DNA of 50,019 bases from Verrucomicrobiales bacterium (GTDB taxonomy: Bacteria > Verrucomicrobiota > Verrucomicrobiia > Verrucomicrobiales > DEV007). Under the pieces are notes generated by a model. The model was not told the DNA's origin and ran no database searches. It saw only the letters and a program-made list of their open reading frames with translations. The stretch lies in assembly GCA_028033615.1 (NCBI GenBank), contig JAOFDG010000008.1, positions 1 through 50,019 on the forward strand. Reading direction: 5' to 3'. Made by a program: the position numbers and the translations under genes. Below are positions 43,303-50,019 of the stretch, one piece after another (positions within the stretch are counted from its first letter, which is position 1; each line of letters begins with the position of its first letter).

Positions 43303-44643
43303 ATGTTTATTAATCAAAATAGGAGGACTTTTCTTCGTGGCGTTGGTGCCATGCTTGCTTTGCCTTCGTTGGAAAGTTTTGGTGCCCGCCAGAAAGAGGT
43401 TGTTATAGGTCACCCCAACAACAGGCTTGCTTATATTTATTTCCCTAATGGATCGGCTGCAGGATCATGGAAGCCGAGGAAGGTTAGCAGAGATGGAAAA
43501 ATTCTTCAGTTGAATCAATGGATGGAGCCATTAGAGAAGCACAAGTCAGACCTTATCGTTACTGGTAAGCTATGGACGCCGAGAGGTAATGGTCACGGTG
43601 CTGGTACCGCGACATGGCTAACAGGTGGATCCTACAACGGACATAAAAATGATGCAGGTGGAATATCGGCAGACCAGCTTGTTGCTAAGCACTTTGAGGA
43701 TACGACTCCCTTACCTTCACTCGAATTAAGTACTTCTGGGGAAGGTAGTTTTTCAGGTAGCTTGCCCAGAAACTGTCTTTCATGGGTTGAGAGAAATATT
43801 CCCGCTGCCAGAGAAACAGTTCCAAGAGCAGTTTTTGATAAGCTTTTCCGTCGAGCTGAAGAAGGATTCATGAATCGCAGCGTTATTGATTTGGTGAATG
43901 ACCAGTCAAAGTCATTAAAGCGTAGGGCGAGTGCAGCCGATGGGCAAAAAATTGACGAGTATTTGGAGGCAGTTCGATCCATCGAGAGGAGATTTGAATT
44001 TGCTGAGAAGAATAGCCAGAAACTTGCTGCTGATCGTGCCCTCACCGATACTTTAAATCGTCCGGAGCCTGGCATTCCATCTGATCACGAAGAATATGTA
44101 AGACAGATGCTAGAACTAATGGCTTTATCCTTTTGGTCCGGAGCCACCAAAGTTTCTTCTTTCATGTTGGATCATGGACAGAGTAATCGTTATTTTAACT
44201 TTATCCCAGGAGTGAAAGGGACTTGGCATGCTCTATCTCACTGGAAAGACTCAAGTGGCAAAACCGAGGATGATGATGGAATTACTTCCTGGAATAATAT
44301 GGGAAGTAAGAAGCAGATGTATAATGCTGTAACTAGGTGGCACCATGCTCAGCTGGCTTGGTTTCTAACTAGACTTAAGGAACTTAAAGACAGTGATGGA
44401 GTTAGCGTCCTTGATCGCTCCATGATTATGTATGGATCGAGTATTGCAGACGGGCATACTCACTATGAGAGAGACCTCCCCATACTACTTGCCGGCGGAG
44501 GATCAGGTCTTCTTAAAACTGGAAATTATATTAGACCCTCAAGGGACACCTCGATGTCTAAGGTTCATTTTTCTCTCCTAAAAAGAATGGGCCTTCCCAT
44601 CGATCGTTTTGCAGAAGCTAAAGAAGAATTACCAGGAATTTAG
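43303..44643 (+). CDS. DUF1552 protein with twin-arginine export signal
   Basis: This 446-residue protein starts with a typical Tat signal (NRRTFLRGVGAMLALPSL). It shares DUF1552 landmarks with the gene at 13558, including YIYFPNGSAAGSW, VTGKLWTPRGNGHGAG in place of the NVDH segment, SFMLDHGQSNR, and MIMYGSSIADGHTH near the C-terminus. It follows the DUF1592 gene by 3 bp, and the esterase upstream may share the transcript. A candidate terminator lies 2 bp after its stop. Function is unknown; the constant pairing with DUF1592 suggests a complex or shared pathway. Confidence 0.93.
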   Translation: MFINQNRRTFLRGVGAMLALPSLESFGARQKEVVIGHPNNRLAYIYFPNGSAAGSWKPRKVSRDGKILQLNQWMEPLEKHKSDLIVTGKLWTPRGNGHGAGTATWLTGGSYNGHKNDAGGISADQLVAKHFEDTTPLPSLELSTSGEGSFSGSLPRNCLSWVERNIPAARETVPRAVFDKLFRRAEEGFMNRSVIDLVNDQSKSLKRRASAADGQKIDEYLEAVRSIERRFEFAEKNSQKLAADRALTDTLNRPEPGIPSDHEEYVRQMLELMALSFWSGATKVSSFMLDHGQSNRYFNFIPGVKGTWHALSHWKDSSGKTEDDDGITSWNNMGSKKQMYNAVTRWHHAQLAWFLTRLKELKDSDGVSVLDRSMIMYGSSIADGHTHYERDLPILLAGGGSGLLKTGNYIRPSRDTSMSKVHFSLLKRMGLPIDRFAEAKEELPGI

Positions 44644-44645
44644 TC

Positions 44646-44668
44646 TTTTCTATTCGAGAAAATTTTTT
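44646..44668 (+). terminator. Rho-independent terminator candidate after the DUF1592/DUF1552 operon
   Basis: TTTTCT-ATTCG-AGAAAA forms a 6-bp AT-rich stem and is followed at once by six T residues. The stem is weak, but stem plus T-run has the standard layout and sits just after the DUF1552 stop. Confidence 0.5.
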
Positions 44669-44724
44669 GTAATTATTTATAAATTTTCTCAAAACTTATA
44701 ATATCCTAACGTTATATTGTTAGG
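44656..44724 (+). promoter_or_regulatory. promoter region with -10 box and two inverted repeats before the lipoprotein gene
   Basis: A 10-bp dyad (44656-44665 and 44681-44690, arms GAGAAAATTT and AAATTTTCTC) shares bases with the upstream terminator stem, so the two structures exclude each other. A perfect TATAAT at 44697-44702 could be a -10 box. It is followed by CCTAAC-N8-GTTAGG (44705-44724), located where transcription would start and 12 bp before the ATG. No convincing -35 box is seen. Confidence 0.4.
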
Positions 44725-44736
44725 TAACTTTAAGCT

Positions 44737-45546
44737 ATGAAATTATTTATATCTCTTGCAGTATTGTCTTTTTTATATGTTGGATGTGGTAATAAAAATG
44801 CATCTAAGCCAACTGGAAATCCCGTTACACTGGCTGTAAATTATTCAGAGGGTGACTCTAAAAAATTCCGCGCTCAAATGGATTTAGAAATGGAGATGAA
44901 GGTCGGTAGTCAGGCGGTACCAGTGGAATCTACTTCAATTTTTGATTACACTATGAATGTTGATAAGGACCTCGAAAATGGAGGTCACTTGATGTCTTTC
45001 AAATACGATAGGATTCAATCAAAAAGTGGGGGCATGATGGAAATGAAATATGATTCAAATGTTGAAGGTAGTGAGGAATCGCTTCTTGGAATGCAGTTGG
45101 CGCCGTTAGTAGAGCCTGTAATTTCTATGAAGATTACTAAAAATGGCAACACTTCTATTACCGGTGGTACCGAACAACTACCCGAGGCATTGAAGTTACA
45201 AGTCGAAGAAGCAATGAAGTCATTATCATCAGCTTCAGGATTTCCTGAAGGTCCAGTCGATAATGGGGATTCTTGGGAGGACACGCTTACGCAACAACAA
45301 GGTGGGGTTACTGTAATTGTTGATACCACTTACACTCTTCTTGATATGATTGATGGTGTTGCAACCATTGAGGTGAAAGGAAAAATGAAGGGGGCGATGG
45401 AAGGAACAGTGGAAGGGCGAACTAAAATAGATATTGCTAGTGGTTGGCTGATTGAAGCTAACAGTAAGACGGAGGCTAAATCTGGCAATAAATCTGGTGG
45501 AGTAAATATGAAGGTAGAAATGAATATGTCTGCTAAAGACGCATAA
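44737..45546 (+). CDS. lipoprotein of DUF6263-like family
   Basis: This 269-residue protein begins with a lipoprotein signal (MKLFISLAVLSFLYVGC), with Cys17 as the lipid-attached residue. The mature chain is strand-rich, with segments such as DYTMNVDKDLENG, SWEDTLTQQQGG and IDIASGWLIEANSKTEAKSG, resembling the DUF6263-type lipoproteins seen in several Gram-negative phyla. Their role is unknown. It is probably attached to the inner leaflet of the outer membrane or to the inner membrane facing the periplasm. The next gene starts 43 bp downstream on the same strand and is probably cotranscribed. A palindromic site precedes the start codon. Confidence 0.85.
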   Translation: MKLFISLAVLSFLYVGCGNKNASKPTGNPVTLAVNYSEGDSKKFRAQMDLEMEMKVGSQAVPVESTSIFDYTMNVDKDLENGGHLMSFKYDRIQSKSGGMMEMKYDSNVEGSEESLLGMQLAPLVEPVISMKITKNGNTSITGGTEQLPEALKLQVEEAMKSLSSASGFPEGPVDNGDSWEDTLTQQQGGVTVIVDTTYTLLDMIDGVATIEVKGKMKGAMEGTVEGRTKIDIASGWLIEANSKTEAKSGNKSGGVNMKVEMNMSAKDA

Positions 45547-45589
45547 TTATTGTTACCTTTTATATAATATTTATGTTAAATGTTATAAT

Positions 45590-46258
45590 ATGAAAAAATC
45601 TGACTTAATGGTGTTTTTGTTAGTTTTGAGTGGATCCTTCTTGGCGGTTTCTGCATTCTTACTTCCAGATTTATTTTCTCAGAATGAGGAAATAAAAATT
45701 TTGGATATCCAGAATGTTGGTCCTGATAAGGAAGAGAAAAATCAAAAGAAAAATGATGATTTAATTAGTAAAGTTGAAAAGGGAGATGGAGGCCGAGCTA
45801 AGCTAACAGATGAAGAAATATCAGAGCACCTAGAGTTCTGGATAGGCAAATGGGAAGGGTATGATAAGCCTTCCAATGAGATTGGTGATAAGTTTGAATC
45901 TAAATGGAAAGAAAAAGGTAAGTCTCTCGCGTTCGTAGGAATCGCCTTTGAAGATGGAGAGCAAAAAGATACATATAAAGGTTCAATTCATTACAATAGG
46001 GAGTTGAATGTCTTTGTGGACACTCTAACATATGAAAAATCAGGAGTTACTTATAAGCGTCATTCAGTTTTAGATCCTGAAAGTGGGGTAAGGAATGGAT
46101 TCCCAGTGGAGCCTGAGCCGCCTGAGGACATTGAGGTAAAGTTCAAATGGAAGGTGATCAATAGAAATAATATTGACTATAGCTTTAAAGTTTTAAGAGG
46201 AAATGAAACCCTAAACTATAAAGAATTTAGAGTTAAGCGCCAAATAGAAAAACTCTAA
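45590..46258 (+). CDS. membrane-anchored protein with lipocalin-like DUF1579-type domain
   Basis: This 222-residue protein has an N-terminal hydrophobic segment (residues 7-27) that could be an uncleaved anchor or signal. A charged linker of lysines and glutamates (about 35-70) follows. Residues about 80-222 look like a small beta-barrel: LEFWIGKWEGYD, SKWKEKGKSLAFVG, SIHYNRELNVFVDTL. The order W-G-x-W-x-G near its start is typical of lipocalin-like and DUF1579 proteins, but I cannot place it firmly. It follows the lipoprotein gene by 43 bp and overlaps the convergent ABC permease gene by 4 bp. No function is assigned. Confidence 0.75.
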   Translation: MKKSDLMVFLLVLSGSFLAVSAFLLPDLFSQNEEIKILDIQNVGPDKEEKNQKKNDDLISKVEKGDGGRAKLTDEEISEHLEFWIGKWEGYDKPSNEIGDKFESKWKEKGKSLAFVGIAFEDGEQKDTYKGSIHYNRELNVFVDTLTYEKSGVTYKRHSVLDPESGVRNGFPVEPEPPEDIEVKFKWKVINRNNIDYSFKVLRGNETLNYKEFRVKRQIEKL

Positions 46259-47610
46259 CCGCCAACGGCATTTTTCCATTCACCGCTCCTAATTCGCTCA
46301 ATTAAGATTGCGATAAGAATTACTAAGCCTAATACGATCATTTGAGTTTCGCTTCCAAGAAGAAGTAGGTTCATTCCGTTTGTAATGACTGCAATGATGA
46401 AGGCTCCAATTAATGTACCAAGCACTTTCCCTTTTCCTCCAAAGAGAGAAGTTCCTCCGACAACAACCGCAGCAATTACCATGAGTTCATAAGTAACACC
46501 ATAATTCCCGGCCCCACTTTGAAGTTGTGAAGCCATCACGATTCCTCCAAGACCTGCCGTTCCTCCACAGATAGCATAGACAGTAAATTTAATTTTCTTT
46601 GGTGAAATTCCAGACATTCTGGAAGCCTCAGCGTTAGCCCCGATTGCATAGATGTACCGGCCCAGCATCGACTTATTCATCATCACATGAGCTAATGCAT
46701 AAAGTATAATCATAAGAATGACGCAATTAGGTATTCCGTAACTGAGTCCGTTTCCAAGCCACTGAAAGCTTGCAGGGACATCGCTGATTGTTTCATTGTT
46801 CGCTATCTTGAAGGCAATTCCTCTGAGCACTTGCATCATTGCTAAGGTTGCAATGAAAGGAGGAATCGAGAATTGACTGACCATGATACCTGTAAAGGCA
46901 CCCGACAAAGTGCAGACTAAGACGCCGGCTAATGAGGCCACTAGAAAAACTAAAGTTCCAGCCTCGGCGGCACCACCCATTTTTTCAATAATGCTGGCGG
47001 CGACGACTGCTGAGAGTGCAATCATACTTCCAACCGAAAGATCAATTCCAGCGGTGATAATGACCATTGTCATGCCGATTGCTAGAATGGCTATGACAGC
47101 GATCTGGCTTGTGATATTTCGCAAATTAACTGGTGTTAGAAAAACAGGCCAAAGGTAAGTTCTAGGAGACCTAATTTTCGTTTCATTATCCAGGAAAGAG
47201 TCGAACAACGGTAAACTCTCCATAGAGCTCGTCGTAGCAATGAGGTCAATGTCTCCTGCAGACTGTAATAATTTTCGGACTTCTAATGGATCTCCGACGG
47301 CTTGACCGGTTACCTTTAAACCCGAGTTATTGAGTTCTTCCTTGAGTGAATTGGCAAAGTTCTGACCAATTTTTCCTTTATTAGCAGCGATAAAAATTTT
47401 GAGGTTGTCTGGATAATTAGTCGGATCAGTCTTGGTTAATTTAATAATATCTGCTGCTAACTTTTCCCCTCCCTTAGTGCCTTCGGGGCTCTTTTCCTCT
47501 ATCGTTAGAGCGCTAAAAAGAATACATAGAAGCAATAGCACGGCTGCCATGCCATACTCTCCTGAAATAAAGCTAAGGAGTTTTTTTGCTGGTTTCCCGA
47601 ACGCTGACAT
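46255..47610 (-). CDS. ribose/sugar-type ABC transporter permease with periplasmic insert
   Basis: This 451-residue permease has the family core from about residue 160: LTPVNLRNI, then MTMVIITAGIDLSVGSMIALS, and further helices containing YAIGANAEASRMSGI, which is the cytoplasmic coupling region. Typical RbsC-type permeases have about 320 residues. The extra part lies between the first helix (about 20-37) and the core: residues 38-150, encoded about 47161-47499, have a soluble alpha/beta pattern (LKIFIAANKGKIG, GDIDLIATTS). By topology it should lie in the periplasm. It is 39 bp downstream of the binding-protein gene. No ATP-binding subunit is encoded in the window. The sugar is unknown. Confidence 0.9.
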   Translation of the reverse strand: MSAFGKPAKKLLSFISGEYGMAAVLLLLCILFSALTIEEKSPEGTKGGEKLAADIIKLTKTDPTNYPDNLKIFIAANKGKIGQNFANSLKEELNNSGLKVTGQAVGDPLEVRKLLQSAGDIDLIATTSSMESLPLFDSFLDNETKIRSPRTYLWPVFLTPVNLRNITSQIAVIAILAIGMTMVIITAGIDLSVGSMIALSAVVAASIIEKMGGAAEAGTLVFLVASLAGVLVCTLSGAFTGIMVSQFSIPPFIATLAMMQVLRGIAFKIANNETISDVPASFQWLGNGLSYGIPNCVILMIILYALAHVMMNKSMLGRYIYAIGANAEASRMSGISPKKIKFTVYAICGGTAGLGGIVMASQLQSGAGNYGVTYELMVIAAVVVGGTSLFGGKGKVLGTLIGAFIIAVITNGMNLLLLGSETQMIVLGLVILIAILIERIRSGEWKNAVGG

Positions 47611-47649
47611 TTTTCTGGCAAGGACCGGGGTCGGCAGTTTTGTAGGATA

Positions 47650-48600
47650 TTAGTTTAATGATGTGTCTGCATCAGCAGTTTCCTTAGTGTATAAAGAAGC
47701 CGGTATATCTATATTTGGTTGAACTTCTTCTCCGCTGAGGTGTGAGACGATAGCTCTTATGCACTCACGACCGATTTTGTCTGGATGCTGAACCGGATCC
47801 GCATAAATTTTACCGTCCTTGATGGCTTGCTTTCCTGCAGGCATTCCATCAAAGGCAATTACGGTGACTTGATCAAGTTTGCCTGCCTTTTCTAGAGCGC
47901 CGACAGCACCCAGTCCACTTGGATCGTTAATAGCAAAGATGCCTCTCATGTCCGGGACTTGTTGGAGTGCATCCTCTGCAGCCTTGAAACCTTTGTCACG
48001 TAGTCCGTCACCCGCCAGTTCTGCGGCGATCTCAATTTTCCCAGATTCTCTTTGTGCGTTATAAGCATCAATAACTTTTTTGAATCCTTTGACTCTCTCG
48101 ATACATGATTCCGCGGCTCGAAAATCAATGACGACGACTTTACCACCGGCCTCACCGAGTGATTTAATCATTGCTTCTCCAGCCAGTTCACCTCCTTGAA
48201 AATTGTCAGTGCCGACATGAGACACGACCTTAGCGTCAGGCGCCTGAACTCGAACATCAAATGAGAAGACAGGAACGTTGGCATCATTGCATTCCTTAAC
48301 AGCAGTACCGATTGCTTTAGAGTCTTTAGGGTTTACGGCGACTGCGACCACACCTTTTGCTAGAAAGTCTTGGATTTGTTTTTGCTGTTTCGATATATCC
48401 ATTTCACAGCCAAGGTAAATGAGATCATAGCCATGCTTGGCAGCTTCATCGCGCATGCTTTCTTCAATTACTTTAAAGAAAGGATTAGCGATATTCATGC
48501 AGGTGGCACCAATCAACCCTCTAGATTTTTTTTTCTCTCCACAACCTATAAAGATAATGGTGATAAGTAAGGTGAATAGAGGTTTAATGAATTTTTTCAT
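47650..48600 (-). CDS. ribose-type ABC transporter substrate-binding lipoprotein
   Basis: This 316-residue protein has a lipoprotein signal with FIGC (Cys20). The chain matches the periplasmic-binding-protein type 1 family (RbsB-like), with GATCMNIANPFFKVIEES, VAVNPKDS and HVGTDNFQGGELAGEAM. It captures a sugar or related molecule and presents it to the permease encoded 39 bp downstream. The pair is cotranscribed on the minus strand. It is divergent from an alpha/beta-hydrolase gene across 97 bp, which could tie uptake to hydrolase expression. Substrate cannot be deduced. The lipid anchor is unusual for classical Gram-negative RbsB, but common in PVC bacteria and Gram-positives. Confidence 0.93.
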   Translation of the reverse strand: MKKFIKPLFTLLITIIFIGCGEKKKSRGLIGATCMNIANPFFKVIEESMRDEAAKHGYDLIYLGCEMDISKQQKQIQDFLAKGVVAVAVNPKDSKAIGTAVKECNDANVPVFSFDVRVQAPDAKVVSHVGTDNFQGGELAGEAMIKSLGEAGGKVVVIDFRAAESCIERVKGFKKVIDAYNAQRESGKIEIAAELAGDGLRDKGFKAAEDALQQVPDMRGIFAINDPSGLGAVGALEKAGKLDQVTVIAFDGMPAGKQAIKDGKIYADPVQHPDKIGRECIRAIVSHLSGEEVQPNIDIPASLYTKETADADTSLN

Positions 48601-48697
48601 ATTGGTTTGGTTGGGTTTACACTTATATTTATCTGTGAGAGCTGCCTATATGACAAACAAAAAGCGTCTCTAATCATTCAACTTATAAGAATTTATC

Positions 48698-49510
48698 ATG
48701 CGTATTACACTATTTTTTCTATTTTTATGCTTATGTGTTTCATTTGTAACGAATTCAATTGCTGATCAAAAAGATGGGAAAAAGAGTAAGTGGAAAGGTT
48801 TTGAGCGTCATGATTTCGTTCATGAAGATTTAAAATGTATTTTGGTAATCCCAGCGACTCCTGCTGAGGGTCTTCCTTGGGTGTGGAGGGCTCGTTTTTT
48901 TGGCCACCAACCTCAGGCTGACGTTGAACTTTTAAAGAAAGGTTTTCATTTAGCCTATTGTGATGTTTCAGGTCTTTTTGGAAATGAAGTGGCAGTTGCT
49001 AGGTGGGATCGATTTCACAAGATGATAACCAAAAGTAGAGGCCTTTCTAAGAGGCCTGCCCTTGAGGGAATGAGTCGAGGAGGGCTTATCATTTATAATT
49101 GGGCTTCAAAAAATCCAGATAAGGTTTCTTGCATATATGGTGATGCTCCAGTTTGTGATATTAGGAGTTGGCCAGGAGGTAAGGGCAAGGGAAAGGGAGG
49201 GGGTTCTGGTTGGCAGCAAGCGCTCAAGGCTCATGGCATTACTGATGATCAATCTGTGGCGGCAAAGGTAAGTCCAATTGATAAACTAGAACCCATAGCC
49301 AAGGCAAAGATTCCTATCCTTCATGTTTTGGGTGCTGCTGACAAGGTTGTTCCGGTCGAGGAAAATAGTGCAATCATTGAAAAGAGGTATCGAGAACTTG
49401 GAGGTAGTATTAAAATAATTTCTAAGCCAGGAATTGGTCATCATCCTCATGCATTGAAAGACCCGAAGCCAATCGTAGACTTCATTGTTAAGCACTGTAT
49501 GAATCTCTAG
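48698..49510 (+). CDS. secreted alpha/beta-hydrolase
   Basis: This 270-residue protein has a signal peptide (residues 4-22, cut near SIA-DQK). The likely triad is Ser126 in GMSRGG, Asp215 in GAADKVVP, and His248 or His249 in GIGHHPH. WVWRARFFGHQPQAD is a stretch I associate with an exported PVC hydrolase family near sugar-degradation genes. A glycine/lysine-rich loop (GKGKGKGGG, about 161-169) is unusual and may be flexible. It is divergent from the ABC binding protein and overlaps the convergent MFS gene by 4 bp, with both stops in one CTAG. Substrate is unknown. Confidence 0.88.
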   Translation: MRITLFFLFLCLCVSFVTNSIADQKDGKKSKWKGFERHDFVHEDLKCILVIPATPAEGLPWVWRARFFGHQPQADVELLKKGFHLAYCDVSGLFGNEVAVARWDRFHKMITKSRGLSKRPALEGMSRGGLIIYNWASKNPDKVSCIYGDAPVCDIRSWPGGKGKGKGGGSGWQQALKAHGITDDQSVAAKVSPIDKLEPIAKAKIPILHVLGAADKVVPVEENSAIIEKRYRELGGSIKIISKPGIGHHPHALKDPKPIVDFIVKHCMNL

Positions 49511-50019
49511 ATATTGGTTGATCCTCTGCTCCTTCTGTACTCAGGGATTATTACGACTGATGCCAGAATAATAAGTATTGTGCTAAATATGGCGATACTA
49601 TCGCCAATTGTGACGAGAAGGTAGAACCCTAGGGCAGGTGCAATGACTCCACGTAAACCAGTCGTAAAGGTGTGAATTGACATGTATTCAGCCGTATGTT
49701 CGGGGGGTGCAATTTTAGTTACCCAGAGCATCCATGCGATGCTTCCACCTGCAAACGCAAGGCCTTGTAAACCTGTTCCTATAGCAATGACCCAAAAAGT
49801 CTGCCCATAAAACACGACAATGATAGCGGCCCCAAAGAGCACATTTAATATAATCCTTAGTAGATAAAAATTCATTCTATCAAAGAGCCAACCCCAAGGA
49901 TAGGTGAACAATATTTTTACGCTCTGTGGTATAATGAATGTTAATAGAGTAACTTCAAAGGCGCTGAAACCATTACCGTACTGATCATTAGCAAAGTATT
50001 CTGTCCAAATTTTTAGAGC
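49507..50019 (-). CDS. MFS transporter, C-terminal part (5' end beyond the window)
   Basis: The frame is open to the right edge and gives 170 codons, all from the C-terminal half of a major facilitator protein. A TTG at 49911 could look like a start, but the frame continues upstream as NGFSAFEVTLLTFIIPQS, typical membrane sequence, so the gene is truncated by the window. The loop YPWGWLFDRMN resembles the conserved inter-helix motif of MFS carriers. Four to five hydrophobic helices follow, such as YLLRIILNVLFGAAIIVVF and FSTILIILASVVII. Direction and substrate cannot be determined. It ends in a 4-bp overlap with the hydrolase gene. Confidence 0.85.
   Translation of the reverse strand, partial: ALKIWTEYFANDQYGNGFSAFEVTLLTFIIPQSVKILFTYPWGWLFDRMNFYLLRIILNVLFGAAIIVVFYGQTFWVIAIGTGLQGLAFAGGSIAWMLWVTKIAPPEHTAEYMSIHTFTTGLRGVIAPALGFYLLVTIGDSIAIFSTILIILASVVIIPEYRRSRGSTNI

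Noticed and set aside
49507-49911. Short MFS-like gene starting at a TTG at 49911
   Set aside because: The frame continues without a stop to the window edge and encodes MFS-type sequence, so this is the interior of a longer gene.

Overview
The window looks like a piece of chromosome from a marine, AT-rich member of the Verrucomicrobiota; a planctomycete-like relative is the main alternative. I infer this from gene families, not from a marker gene. The families include PVC-type heme-binding dehydrogenase-like proteins, two DUF1592/DUF1552 pairs, secreted sulfatases, CotH/lamin-tail giants and twin-arginine-exported Gfo/Idh-type oxidoreductases. Nearly every protein has an export signal. No rRNA, tRNA, CRISPR array, insertion sequence or phage gene was seen.

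Layout. Positions 1-9 kb hold a CotH/lamin-tail protein open at its 5' end, a cold-shock protein with a long non-coding leader, a SASA-type acetylesterase, a secreted unknown, and a two-gene unit made of a small beta-rich protein and a heme-motif alpha-toroid protein. Positions 8.6-19 kb hold a PVC heme protein, a sialidase-like beta-propeller, and a minus-strand operon of sulfatase, DUF1592 cytochrome and DUF1552 protein. Positions 19-24 kb run on the plus strand: a second sulfatase, an OafA-type acyltransferase with an SGNH domain, and a Gfo/Idh oxidoreductase. Positions 24-31.6 kb hold an 1850-residue CotH/lamin-tail giant divergent from a second PVC dehydrogenase-like protein that lacks the heme module. 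Positions 31.7-34.5 kb hold formate-tetrahydrofolate ligase and a DUF3754 membrane protein. Positions 34.7-44.6 kb run on the plus strand: a LamG/TSP3/discoidin surface protein, two esterase-like hydrolases, and a second DUF1592-DUF1552 pair. Positions 44.7-50 kb hold a lipoprotein, an anchored unknown, a ribose-type ABC permease and binding protein, another hydrolase and a truncated MFS transporter.

How the genes fit together (inference). The set suggests a dispersed programme for attacking sulfated, acetylated glycans outside the cytoplasm. Sulfatases and esterases would trim substituents, a propeller enzyme and LamG/discoidin proteins would bind or cut sugar chains, heme proteins could add a redox step, and the oxidoreductase, ABC and MFS systems would handle products. 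No glycoside hydrolase of proven specificity was recognised, so the substrate is unknown.

Genome style. Convergent genes are packed extremely tightly: seven of eight convergent pairs are 29 bp or less apart or overlap by 4 bp. Shine-Dalgarno sequences are almost absent. Most promising for follow-up are the duplicated DUF1592/DUF1552 unit, the ABC permease with a periplasmic insert and no adjacent ATPase, the nested domains in the CotH giants, and the hairpin that covers the cold-shock gene's only Shine-Dalgarno-like sequence.
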